Position numbers and translations under genes: made by a program. This document shows, in pieces, positions 10,654-21,306 of a stretch of 64,000 nt of DNA; positions within the stretch are counted from its first letter, which is position 1, and each line of letters opens with the position of its first letter. The notes beneath the pieces are model-generated. The model had not been told where the DNA came from, did not search any database, and worked only from the letters and a program-made list of their open reading frames with translations. This DNA is from Leucosporidium creatinivorum (Eukaryota; Basidiomycota; Microbotryomycetes; Leucosporidiales; Leucosporidiaceae): positions 62,001 through 126,000 of the forward strand of contig BCKL01000040.1 in assembly GCA_001600635.1 (NCBI GenBank), written 5' to 3'.

Positions 10654-11018
10654 GATGTCGAGTAGTAAGAGCGGCGAGAGGCAGGAGGGAGAGCCGCGAC
10701 TCGAAGCGAGCACGCAAGGCGAGGTGGGGATGAGAAGTGAGTACATGCGTGACTGATAAGGTGATGTGGGATCCGCTGCATCATTGCAGGTGATCTAAGA
10801 TGCTACGGGTCTGCTCGCAGGAGATGCTGAGCTATAGTAGCTCGTCTAGCCCGGCCGAACAAGCTGGTGAAAGGCTCTGTAGCGGAAAGGACGAGGTCAG
10901 CGATGCTACGCGGAGACAAAACATGAGGGTAGAAGCCTACCTGGCCAGCAGGCTCCCACTGTACGCCTTGAAATCGCTTGAGAGACGACCGAGGTTCCGT
11001 CGGCGATCGTGACCTCGT
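10654..11018. other. Intergenic, no gene seen
   Basis: About 365 bp between the oxygenase 5' end and the COX16 stop codon, both genes on the minus strand. It should hold the oxygenase promoter and the COX16 3' end. No recognisable element was found. Confidence 0.4.
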
Positions 11019-11439
11019 TCACTTCTTCGCGACGGGCAGCGTCCCCCACTCGTCCTGACCTGGCAGCCGCTCCACGCGCTTGTTCTCCCAGTCGTCTGAC
11101 TCGCCCAACTCGTTGCCCTTGGCTTGCAATCGCTGCGAGGAGAAGCGAAACGGTCAGCTTTCGGCTCGGCGCTCGGTTGGTGCACCTCGCCGCACAAGAG
11201 GAGACAGCTAGGTCCAACATCCACTCACATAATACTCTTCCCTCACATCAAACTTTCGTCGTCCCTTCTTCATCCCCAGCTCCTCCTCCTTGGTCACGGC
11301 ATGCACTTTCTCGTCTCGGAGATCATAGCGAGTCTGAGTGAAGGAGGAAAGACCCCACGAGGCGACGACGATGGTGGCAATGAAGGGGAGGCCGAAGAGA
11401 GCGAACGGGTGCTTTCGAAGGGAGAGGGTGACGGTGGAT
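11019..11439 (-). CDS. COX16: COX16, cytochrome c oxidase assembly factor (first exon not resolved)
   Basis: Two exons are clear: 11439-11229 and 11132-11019 (stop TGA at 11021-11019). The protein has RKHPFALFGLPFIATIVVAS, a single membrane helix, followed by FTQTRYDLRDEKVHAVTKEE, KGRRKFDVREEYY and, across the splice, KGNELGESDDWENKRVERLP. This is the conserved order of COX16, an inner mitochondrial membrane protein needed for complex IV (copper delivery to Cox2 and Cox1-Cox2 assembly). The first coding nucleotides must come from an upstream exon ending in phase 2. One candidate ends at about 11754 with a GTGAGG donor, but the joined N-terminus did not look convincing, so I leave it open. Confidence 0.85.
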
Positions 11440-12656
11440 CTGTGGCAGAGGGGAAGAGAACGTTAGCGAGTGCGAGTGCCAGCGCCGAGCAGGTTGTGAC
11501 GCTCGGGTCTAGCTTTGGCGGTGGCTGTGAGCAGCACTGTATAGCCTAGTAGTCCGAGCTGTACCTTCTACCTCCCGAACACTTGCTCTGTACCCTGCTT
11601 GCCTCCCCCTGCCGTGCGTTCGGCTTCGACAGCAGATGGAAGAGCTGAGGTTCTCCGACGAGGCTCCGAGCTCTCGAGAGCAGCGACGGGCTCGTGCAGT
11701 ACAGACTCGGCGGGAGAATCGCTGCTGACTGTGCTGGCCAAGAATCCTCACCTCCAAATCCTCGCGTGAGCGGATCTGCTTCTGCAGCTGACCAGCTCAG
11801 ACGAAGAGTCCGAGGCGAGCACATCTACATTTCTCTCACTCCTGCAGAGCTGCAGCATCACCATCGAGCTCCACGAACCAGCCCGCCAGCTCTCCCTGAG
11901 CCAGCAGACCGCACTCGCTGAGCTCGAGCCTAGCTCTCCCTCAGCGTTCCGCCACCTGTGCAGAACCACCAGATTCTCACTGAGACTACCAGCCTACACC
12001 TCGTGCTCCACTCACGGTTTGATCGGCCTCGACGAGAAGGACGGCATGTCGTTTGCTCGTCCTGGCTCGAGATGAGCTTCGAGGTGCTTTGCGAATGGGG
12101 TGTGGGGGTGCAGATGATGTGCGAGTTTGTGGAGAGTCTTGTCGTGAGTGAGGTGAGCTCGAGAGAGCTGTAGTCGAGTCGAGATGGAACGAGGAGGAAG
12201 TAGGAGGGTTCGCAGCCGAGCAGCGCACGAGAGGTAGACTGGTAGACTGTCAGAGAGATGTAGGGCAGTCTTCCAGGAGTGGCAGAGCTTCTCAGTAGAG
12301 TTTTAAAGCACTCCGACCCCAATGCAGCGCACAATGCCTTGCACTCTCTCTCTCTCTGCACGGCTCGGCGTTCACTGGCAGCTCGGCGCCGACTGCACGG
12401 CACGACGGGCTCAGAGAAGCTCCCAGCCAGAGATTTGTCGAACAATCGGTCAAGGACTCGGCGTTCCAGTATTCCTGTCTCCCTCGCAGGGAAGCTACTT
12501 GTCTCCTCCTCATCGTCTCGCTGCATCGCAGGCCAGCCGGCTGCCCCTCCTCTCGGCGATACTACTCCTGCCGCTGCAGGCTGCTGCTGTACCCTCAGTG
12601 GTGAGTATCAGAGCTCATGTACTGTAGATTAAAACGGGATGAGCGTTTGTCCCGGC
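11440..12656. other. Long gene-poor stretch upstream of COX16
   Basis: About 1.2 kb. It should include the COX16 first exon and promoter and the 3' region of the F-box gene. Open frames here (for example 11930-12526 minus) have no recognisable domain, poor composition and no splice logic. Nothing else can be supported. Confidence 0.4.
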
Positions 12657-13881
12657 TTATGGCCAGGAGGTGAGCCGGCCTACCCTGGCTCCGTTGGTGC
12701 GGGCAATCCTCTCGAGTAACAGCTCGATCCCTCGCTTCTTGCACTCGATCCTGAGCGGCAACAGAGCATACGGCGGAATCTCAGCGATGCAGAGGAGCTT
12801 GATCTGACTGAGACGCGAGAGTGTTCTACAGTTCTCTTTGAGGAGGTTCGGCACCGTCTGCACCCACTGCTCGTCCACTCCGTGAAGGGAGAGCTGTCGA
12901 AGGATGCTCGGGATCGTTTTGATGAGTTTCGAATTGACGAAGTTGGTGGAGAACACTTCGAGCTGGTGGCATTGGCGGATGAAGGGAAGGAGCGAGTCCT
13001 CGGCGTCGTGTGTGCACTCGCAAGTGTAGCAAAGTTGGAGCTCACGGAGCTGGTTGGCGCTGTTGGGGAATTTGAAGGGGACCTTGAAGTAGTCTTGATC
13101 GCCCGAGAGAAGTATCTTGACGCTTCCAGTCGGGTTCGAGAGCAGTCGACCGATGAGAGCGAGCGGCCGCAGGCTCAGCTTTGCTTCTCCCCAAGCCTCG
13201 ACAACGAGGGTANCGAGACTGAAGGGTAGTTGAAGGGANCGGTNCNAAAGNGCCCGCNTCGTAGTTCCGAGCTTGAAGCCGATAGGACGAGTGAGGACGA
13301 GGTCTTTGAGACCTGCGAAGGATCGCCGAGATCAGATGGCATCTCGCGCTGGATAACGATCCCGACTTGCCTTGGAGAGATGCGCTGTAGAGCGAGAAAG
13401 CGCTCAGACTGTTAATACCTCCAAGTTGAAGGCTGAGCAAGCGGCTCGAAGCGATGATCGCTTCCACGAGCTCCCCGTCGAGCACGCTGCCCTCCTGAGC
13501 GACGATGCGGGCGTGACGGAGGGTTTCGAGCTGAGGGGACAGCAGGAAGCTGTTCAACTCCTGGTCGGTTTTGAGAGAGACGAAGTCCATGAGGACACGC
13601 TGGGAGTGCTCGCGCCAATCCGAGCAAACGAGGGAGGTGGTGCAGAGGAAGAAGCGCACGGCTTGCGCTTGATCACTGTCGGCAGTGATGCCGTCGGGAG
13701 TCTCGGCGCCTAGCTCGATGATGTGGTACACGAGCTCTGCTGGTAGCTTCTGCTGCTTCTCCGAGTCGATTTCGAGTCCCGCGAACTGAGCGTTCAACAT
13801 CGCTTGCTTTTCCTTCTTGAGCTTCCTCCTCGCTGCACCAGAACGCCTGCCGTGAGCTGTAGATTGTTGCTGAGCTTCCAT
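12657..13881 (-). CDS. F-box / LRR-like protein, family copy 1
   Basis: Exons 13881-13371 and 13312-12657, 388 residues. The N-terminus (MEAQQQSTAHGRRSGAARRK) is a basic block shared by four of the copies. An F-box follows: LPAELVYHIIELGAETPDG, then TTSLVCSDWREHSQRVLMD. The C-terminal half has repeated leucine-rich spacing (QLRELQLCYTCECTHDAEDS, IPSILRQLSLHGVDEQWV) as in LRR substrate-binding regions. F-box proteins usually link a substrate to SCF ubiquitin ligase through Skp1; the substrate here is unknown. The intron is GC-AG (GCAAGT donor at 13370), at the same place and phase as the GT-AG intron of the other copies. Several undetermined bases (13213-13258) fall in exon 2 but do not break the frame as far as can be read. 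Confidence 0.8.
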
Positions 13882-14502
13882 CCTGGTAGTGCGAGCTTGT
13901 TGGAGTTGAGAGCGGCGAGACGAGAGCGAGTCGAGCAAGTGGTAGAAGGAGGACAACAGACGGAGGAGGACTCGAGCGAGAAGGGGTTCGAGCGGTCGAG
14001 AGAAGAAGAGGAGGTGTCGAGGGTGATGAGGTCTTGTAGAGTACTAGAGCGAGTTTATTGCTAAGCTGGCTCCTGCTCAGCCCTCTCTTGGCTGTTCAAA
14101 TCGCCTACAGCTCGGGCTCGGCGCTCGAGGAGCCATCGCCGAGCCTCGCCGTCAGGCTGGAGGACGTCTAGTCGGCCCGCCGATTTCACCAGAACCTCAA
14201 GGAGTGCTGTTCAGACAATACAAGACCCCTGCCGAAGTCTCTAAGCCAGTTGAGTCTCCTACACGAGCCAGCTCTAGATTCTGTGCCCGGCGAAGGGGGC
14301 TCGCGCTTCGCAGTGGGCTGCCGGGTCTACAGCTTATAAGGAGGTGTTCGAAGACTATTCTGAGGCTTACATTAAGCACTCTACACTCCTCCGTCAAGCG
14401 CAAAGATGACAGGAGGTCTCTGAGCGCATCGAAAGCGGGGCGGTCAACTCCCGCTTTCGGGTCTGCCTCTGTCGACTTTCGCTGCTTCTGCTTTTGCTCG
14501 CG
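13882..14502. promoter_or_regulatory. Divergent region: F-box family 5' flank and kinase upstream region
   Basis: The part 13882-14130 matches the 5' flanks of the other F-box copies (shared blocks ggaggacaacagacgg and ctcgagcgagaaggggttcg). The rest up to 14502 should serve the kinase gene on the plus strand. No TATA box or known operator was recognised. Confidence 0.5.
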
Positions 14503-16479
14503 ATGGCTGCTGTACCGTGCAAGGTGAGTTCAATCATCGGGCTTTGCTCCCTCTCCCCAGCTCGTCGCTTAAAAGAAGCGAGCGGCGGGAGCGAGACCAG
14601 CAAGCTATACTTGGGTCTGCGAGCTGACTTGCTCCCTCGTCTTGTGGATGCTCGGAACAGTATCGAATCGGACCTGTACGTTCTCTGAGTGATATGACTG
14701 CTGTATCGGAGCTGACGCTGCCCTCCAGACGCTGGGAAGTGGGACTTACGCTGTCGTTCGCGAGTGTGTCTCGATAGAGACGGGAGACTACTTTGCTTGT
14801 AAAGTGAGTGCTCCCTAGCTAGTAGTGACTATCCTACTGCTCCGCTAAACCCTCCCGCTCGCCAGGTCATCTCGAAACGGCTCATGAAGGGGCATGAGAA
14901 GATGGTGAGCCTTCGGAGCTTTTGCTCGGCGTTGTAGTGCTGTCGATTGGCTTGACTCAGCTGGAGTAGACGAACTGACGCTGCGGTGCACCTCCCGCAG
15001 ATCGTCAACGAGATACGAGTGATGGAGCAGCTCTCCAAGGGCCACCCAAATATCGTTACGCTGCAGGGTGAGTTGGTGCATCTGCCTCGGGTCCTGTAGA
15101 TTCAGCTGATGGTGTTCCCTATCCAGACTACTTCGAGGTCCGTCCCCTTCTCTTTATCGCCCGAACTCTAGCTAATCCTCCCTTCTCGGCGCTCGCAGAC
15201 GGCCAACTCTCGTCAGTTCCTTTCCCTCTCACAATGGTTAGCCTCGCTGACTGTTGACGCGCTCGCAGTTTACATCATCACCGACCTTTGCCGCGGCGGC
15301 GAGCTCTTCGATCGGATCTGCAAGAAGAAGTTCTTCCGAGAGCGAGACGCCGCCAAGCTCGTGAGGAGTATCGTCGGCGCTGTGGAGTACCTTCACAGCA
15401 AGGGAGTGGTACATCGAGGTGAGCTTGCTTGCCTCCCATCTCTTCGATTCAGAGCGTCCAGCTGACAGCCGGAGAGAGCAGACATCAAGCCCGAGAACCT
15501 ACTCTTCGCGACCGAGGAGGACGATAGCGAGCTCCTAGTCGCTGACTTTGGGCTGAGCAAGATGGTGGATGAGAATACGTACTCGACGTTGAGCACCACG
15601 TGCGGTACACCAGCGTACATGGCTCCCGAGGTGAGCTCCCTTTTTCTCATCTTCTCGGCGCAGCGCGCACGAGCTGATCCTGGCGAGGGACAGATCTTCC
15701 GGAGACAAGGTTATGGCAAACCGGTGGATATGTGGGCGATTGGTGTGACTGCTTACTTCTTGCTGTGTGGTGAGTCGAGGGGCGGGCGTCCGAAGCGTTG
15801 AAGTTTCGTCCGAACGCCGAGCTGACTTTGCCCGCACCTCAACAGGCTACACACCGTTCGACAAGGACTCGCAAGCAGAGGAGATCGAAGCTGTCTGTGC
15901 TGCAGACTACTCGTTCACGCCCGAGCGGTTCTGGGTTGACGTCGGGCAGGATGGTACGTTCTCTCTCCTTCGCTCATTCTCGCTGCGTCAAGAGCTAACC
16001 CATCCCCCGTCTCATCACAGCACGAGACTTCATCAACTCGATCCTCCTCATCGACCCCACCAAGCGACTCACTGCCTCGCAAGCCCTCCAGCACCCCTGG
16101 CTCGCCTCCGTCACTTCTCCCGCTCCCTCCCCCGCCACCACTCCAACGGGACACCTCAGCCCCCTCCCGACCTCCTCCCCACTTTCAAGCAGCACGCCGA
16201 TCCTCGTATGAAGCTCAAGAGGAGCTTGCTCGCTGTGAAAGCGGTCGGGGATTTCAAGGACGAGGGGGAGAAGAGGAAGAGTCGGAGGGAGATGTGGGGG
16301 ACTGAGGAGAGGAAGGTCGTCGAGGAGGTGGAGAGGGCGCAAAAAGAGGCGGAGGAGGAGTCGGTAAGTGTGTTTGCTGTTGTGGTGAGAGGGGGAGAAG
16401 CTGACCTTCGACGACTCGGCCGACTTTGCAGGAGAAGGTAGAACTTGTTCATGAGAAGCCGACACAGTACGAGGGTTGA
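14503..16479 (+). CDS. Calcium/calmodulin-dependent protein kinase (CaMKI/CMK type)
   Basis: Fourteen exons: 14503-14523, 14661-14675, 14729-14803, 14866-14904, 15001-15067, 15127-15137, 15199-15211, 15269-15418, 15482-15630, 15694-15769, 15846-15953, 16021-16109, 16160-16363, 16432-16479; 354 residues with all phases closing. Landmarks: glycine loop YRIGPTLGSGTYAVVRECV, ATP lysine in YFACK, HRD-type loop VVHRDIKPENLLF, DFG in LLVADFGLSKM, APE in GTPAYMAPE, and subdomain IX DMWAIGVTAYFLLCGYTPFD. After the kinase domain, DLLPTFKQHADPRMKLKRSL and LLAVKAVGDFKD match the autoinhibitory and calmodulin-binding segment of fungal CMKs. That segment is reached only by removing a 50-nt intron at 16110-16159. 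The kinase would act in cytosolic calcium signalling. Five exons are shorter than 40 nt. Confidence 0.92.
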
Positions 16480-17283
16480 TAATGTGAAGGGTGTGTAGTA
16501 TATGCTGAGCTTAGTGGATGTATCGTATCTGTTGCACTTCGCCGAGAGTGGCTGAGAGTCGTCGGCGAGCTGAACAGCGCCGAAAAGACCCTCAGCGGGA
16601 GCTGTAAAGGGCCATTGTTCGAGGTGTAAAGCTATGAAGCTCTTTCAAAGCCGTCTGAACCGCCCTCGAGCTGTATAGTGGTACATATCAGAGCGCCGAC
16701 CCGACTCGCGGTCGTCTGAGACTTTCGCCCAAAGTCCGCCCCGCTTGCTTGAGAGGTTGAAGTTGCACCACACTCTGCTCGCCCGCTTCGTCACCTACTA
16801 GGGCACAACAGCTACTCACCTACAGCTCGCTTGCCTATCGTCCAGCAGCGCTCTCCTCTCCCTCTTCACGACTCCCTTCGACTGGCTCGAGCCCGCTCTC
16901 CAGCTCCAGCTCCCTCTCCCTCAACCTCTCGTCCAGGCGCCTCTTTTTCGGTGAGTTGAGCTCTACAGCAGCGGCAAGCGTTAGCGGTGGCTGCTAGTGG
17001 ACTGGGAGAAGGACCTGCAGAGCTCTGTAGCGCTACAGGTCGGCCAGCATGGTCGAAACAAGCGAGGATTCCACGACGCAGGAGGGGCGAGCTCATCTCT
17101 TTCGCCAGGGCGCCTCGGTGGGCGGTGAAGGCAGCTCCCAGGGTGCTGCAGAGGGTGTACAAGGCTACAGAGCTGCTTTGCACTCGTCTCTAGCCCTTCT
17201 TCGGCAATCGCACCGCCAGACGACCCGCGTCACGCCCTCAGAGAGCGCTAACCCCCTTCCCCTCTCTTGCTGCCCTACAGAAG
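16480..17283. other. Intergenic between kinase and striatin
   Basis: About 800 bp. No coding feature was recognised. The part just before 17284 is pyrimidine-rich, as is common upstream of fungal start codons, and probably serves as promoter and 5' UTR of the striatin gene. Confidence 0.4.
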
Positions 17284-20200
17284 ATGCTTCCCTGGAATCC
17301 GCCGAGCTCCTTCTCAGCGGGCAACGATCCCAATACCCAACAGCAGCAATATCGACCAAACTACTCTCAAGAGCAGCCTCAACAACAGCAACCTCAGCAG
17401 CAGCAGCAGCAGCAAGGCGGACAGTCTCAACAGCAGCCGAATCAGCCCCAGCAGCAGCAGCAGGCGGCTGGCGGACCACCAGCATACCCTCCCATGACTC
17501 TCGCCTCGACTCTGCATTTCCTCCAGTCCGAGCACCGGCGGTATGCCCGGGATCGCAACGAGTGGGAGATTGAGCGCGCTGAGATGAGGGCTCGCATCGC
17601 TTTGCTCGAGGGGGAGAAGCGCGGTAACGAGGGCGCTTTGAGGGATCTGGGACGGCGGTGTAAGATGCTAGAGAACGCGCTTAGGGGAGAACGGTGAGCA
17701 TCTTGTCGTCCGCCTGCGCCTCGAGGACCAGCTCGCTAACGCTTTACTCGCCCGTCTACCTAGATCCAAGTTCCTCTCGACCACCAACGCACTCGCTGCA
17801 GGACACACTCCTTCCGCTTCTGGCACCTCTTCGCCCGTTCACATCCCTCCAACCGCTGCCTCGGGCATCCCTCCCGCCAAGGCAGCTCAGCTCCTCTCGA
17901 ACCTCAACCCAGCCAAGGACGCCTCCTCCAAGGACTCGGGCACCGCTTCCCCTGCACCAGAATCTACCGCTATGGCTCCTTCTACTTCTTCGCCTGGGGT
18001 CGCTGCTCCTGCTCCAGCCGTGACGATCCAGGGCCCCGGGCATCAGAGTCGAGCGAGCAGTAGCTTGGGCTTGAATGGTGGAACGCTTAACGGTACATGG
18101 AACTCAAGTGCTGGAACGTTCGGAGGCGCTGGCGGCACTCTTGGAGCTGCGCGTGATCCTCGAGGTAAGGCTCGGAGTCGAGACTACCTCAAGCAGTGAG
18201 TTGTCCCTTCTCGCTTCCTTCGCTAGACGCTTGCTGACCGCTACTCCCTCACAAGATGCCTGCAAGAGATCACCTACCTCACCTCGGCCACGACGCTCAA
18301 CCCCCTCTCCGCGACCTCCTACTCGGCTCCCAACGTCCCCCGCCCTCGCAAAGTCCTCCCCGACCACGTTCCCGCACCAGGCGCTCCCGGCGTTTTCAAC
18401 GTCTCCTTCCCTCCTCGCGGCGACGCTCCTTCATCGACTTCCGCCGGCGCACCCCCCGCTCCAGCTCCAGCACCGCCATTGCCCTCCAGCTCGGCGAGCT
18501 TCGAGCTCCCACCTCAGCAGCAGGCGCCCATCGCTCAACCTCAATTCACTGCCGCCGCTCCTACGCCCCAGCAGCCCGCCCACCCCATCACCAAATTCCC
18601 CTCCGACCCCGCTTCGGCGTACGTGCCCCTCAAGCGCACCATCTCCCAACCGGGCGTCCCTGGAGGTCCTGGGACTGTGAGGGGTAGCGCTTCGGCGCTC
18701 GATGCTTTTACGCCGCAGCTGGCCGATAAGGCGGCTGCTATCGATGCGCAATTGGAGGAGATGGAGCGGAAGAAGAAGAGCAAGGAGGAGCCCGCCGTCG
18801 TAGAGGACAAGAAGGTCGAGGAAGCAGAGTCCAGCAGCGTCAAGGTCGATGAGGAGCAGCAACTGAAGGGCAAGAAGGACGAGAGCGACGTCCCCGCGTC
18901 GTCGTCTTCGTCGGAGGTGCGCCAACTTTCCAGCTCCCCCTCCCCTTCTGCCGCTTCCGCCCCTACTTCCTCTTCCCCTTCTTCGAACGATCTCGGTCCT
19001 AATCCCCCTTCCTCCTCGTCTCTTTCCTCCACATCAGACGACCGTTCCCACAGCACCGACTCCCACCCCCAATCCACCACCACCACCTCCCACTCGCTCA
19101 GACTCGGAGTCTCCACCGCAAACGGCTTCACCCTCGGAGACGACCGAGGAAGCGCCCCTCCACTCGACGTCGACGGAGGGACCGACGACGAAGGCTTCTC
19201 TGCCCTCGCTCGAGTTGGCCGACGAGAAGCTGGAGAAGGTCAAGCAGGACGAGTCGAGGGAGAGCGAGGAGGAGGAAAGCATGGAGGAGACGACGAGTAC
19301 ACCGCCACCATCCGACGACATGGAGGAGGAGGAGGGCGAGAGCTTGAAGGAGTCGATCTCGACGCCGGCAGCACCGAGCGAGGAGAAGGAGGAGCAGTAG
19401 GGCATGACGATCAGGATGGAACGGATGGGGATGCGGGAGGATCGAGGTTGACGGCCATCTTTCAACCCGAGTCCGATGAGCAGTGGCAGGAGCAGTTGAG
19501 GAGGGCGGGGGAGAGGGCGTATGGGAGTGGGGGAGGGACCGTCTCGAGAGCGAAGGGGAGGGGGAGGGGATCCGGGAAGGATGGAGAGGAGGACAACTTG
19601 GCGAGCTTGGATTGGGAGGATGAGGATGTGGGAAATGGGAGCGAGGAGAGGAAGGGCGAGCCGGCGTGGGGCGCTAAGAAGACGTTGAGGAGGTGAGCTT
19701 GCGATGACCATCACTTCCCCCTCCTCTCTTTAGCACCCCCCTTCGCTCGCCTTCATTTCATTATCTTGACCTGTCTTGTCGATTAGTCGATGAATAGCAT
19801 TCCTTTGACTTACGCCCGCCCGTTCCTCCTCTCGCAGTCATCTCGATGCTGTACGAGCACTCGCGTTCGTCTACGAGGTCAACGACAAGATGGTGCACTC
19901 GCTCGTGAGCGGAGGAGACGACATGGCGGTCAAGCTGTGGCGCAACTTGGACATTTCGGCTCCGTGAGTGGATTTTATCCTCCTTCTCTCGGTCGACGCT
20001 TCGCTGACCTCTCTATCTGCACCAGCGCACGCACCTCCACCGACACCGAACCCGTCATCACCTACCGCGGCCACACTGCTCCCATCACCTCCCTCGCCGT
20101 CTCGACCCGCAGCAACCACGTCTACTCTGGCTCGCTCGACTCGGACATCCGCATCTGGCGCCTCCCCGACCCCTCGTTCGACACCTACGACTCCTTCGAC

Positions 20201-21038
20201 CCTACCACTCGCGTCGGCTCGATGAGCGCCAGCGGCGATGCTGTCTGGGGATTGCAGCTGTTTGAGAATGAGGAGGGTGAGGAGAGGTTGGCGGCAATTT
20301 CGGCGGATGGGTATGTGAGGGTGTGGGATACGGAGAAGAGGGAGTGCGTCAAGTCTTGGGATTATGAGGGCGTTGAGGCGAAGGAGGGGTCGCTTAAGCG
20401 CAAGAGGATCGTCCCGACCGCTATTACCCTCGTCAAGTCGTCGCCGAAGGGCAAGGCGCTGCTCGCTGTCGCCTACTTTGATTCGGTCGTCAAGCTATTC
20501 GACGCTGAGACGGGCGAGGAGAAGCTCAAACTCAAGAGCGACGAGTCGTATGGTCAGTCCTCTCGTCCTCATTTGGGTTCGTCGAGCGGGAGCTGATCGT
20601 TTCTCTCTCATGCAGACGGCACGCCTCAGACGCAGATCAACCAGATCACGGCTCATCCCTCGAAGCCTCTTCTCGCCACCGCCCACGAGGATAAGTACAT
20701 TCGCCTCTTTGACCTCGAGACTGGTGAGCTTTCCCGCTTCTCACTGGGTCGAACCTCGCTGACCTTCAACTACCGCAGGCAACTGTCTTCACTCCATCCA
20801 CGCCCACCTTGACGGCGTCACCTCCATCTCTTTCCTCTCGTCCGGCGACGCCCTCGCCTCAGTCGCTCACGACACCTCCCTTCGATTCTGGAACCTCGAC
20901 CTCGTCTGCACGCAAGAAATCCCCTCGCATCGTTCCAAGGCGACCGAGGGCATCTTGGACGTCATGGCGCATCAGGACGAGGCGGTAGTGGTGAGCGCCG
21001 GAGCGGATGGTACGGTCAGGCTGTGGGCGAGGGAGTGA
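17284..21038 (+). CDS. Striatin, STRIPAK scaffold (PRO11/Far8 type)
   Basis: Exons 17284-17693, 17764-18195, 18256-18916, 19038-19396, 19447-19692, 19838-19963, 20026-20552, 20616-20723, 20779-21038; 1042 residues. A poly-Gln N-terminus is followed by the striatin signature: caveolin-binding/coiled-coil segment LASTLHFLQSEHRRYARDRN, then EWEIERAEMRARIALLEGEK and CKMLENALRGER. A second conserved block is CLQEITYLTSATTLNPLS. A long Ser/Pro and acidic linker leads to C-terminal WD40 repeats (SHLDAVRALAFVYE, GSLDSDIRIWRLP, ISADGYVRVWDTE, AHEDKYIRLFDLE, AHDTSLRFWNLDL, AGADGTVRLWARE). Striatin holds PP2A and kinases in the STRIPAK complex, controlling cell fusion, septation and development in fungi. 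A 50-nt intron (19397-19446, GTAGGG donor, GAG acceptor) is needed to keep the frame. Confidence 0.93.
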
Positions 21039-21177
21039 GACGAGCGTCGAGCAGTAGAAGCGGACGTTGCATGACGACGACGACGATATAAACTCCTCAA
21101 ACACCTAGCAAAAGTAGTACTCTTCGTCTTTAGATATACCCCTCTCTCTCCTCGCAGCAGAGCAATTGAAACGCATT

Positions 21178-21219
21178 GAATATGGAACGAGGCGAGTCTG
21201 AATATGGAACGAGGCGAGT
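21178..21219. repeat. Two direct copies of a 20-bp unit
   Basis: The 20-bp unit beginning gaatatggaacg occurs at 21178-21197 and again, identical, at 21200-21219 with a 2-bp spacer. It lies between the convergent 3' ends of striatin and the arrestin-like gene. No function is known. Confidence 0.85.
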
Positions 21220-21306
21220 GGATTGCGATTACGAGAGAGAGAGAAGGGGGACTAGGGCAGAATAGGTGGCTTGAGGAATAGGAGAACTATAGAAGGGAAC
21301 ACTGCT

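Noticed and set aside
11930-12526. Possible 198-residue protein on the minus strand
   Set aside because: No recognisable domain, irregular composition and no supporting splice structure or homology with anything else in the window.
17340-17470. CAG repeat as an unstable repeat locus
   Set aside because: It encodes an interrupted poly-Gln run in striatin, mixed CAA/CAG, which is common in fungal proteins and not evidence of instability.
19200-19450. Frameshift in striatin
   Set aside because: A 50-nt GT-AG intron at 19397-19446 restores the frame exactly, so no frameshift is required.
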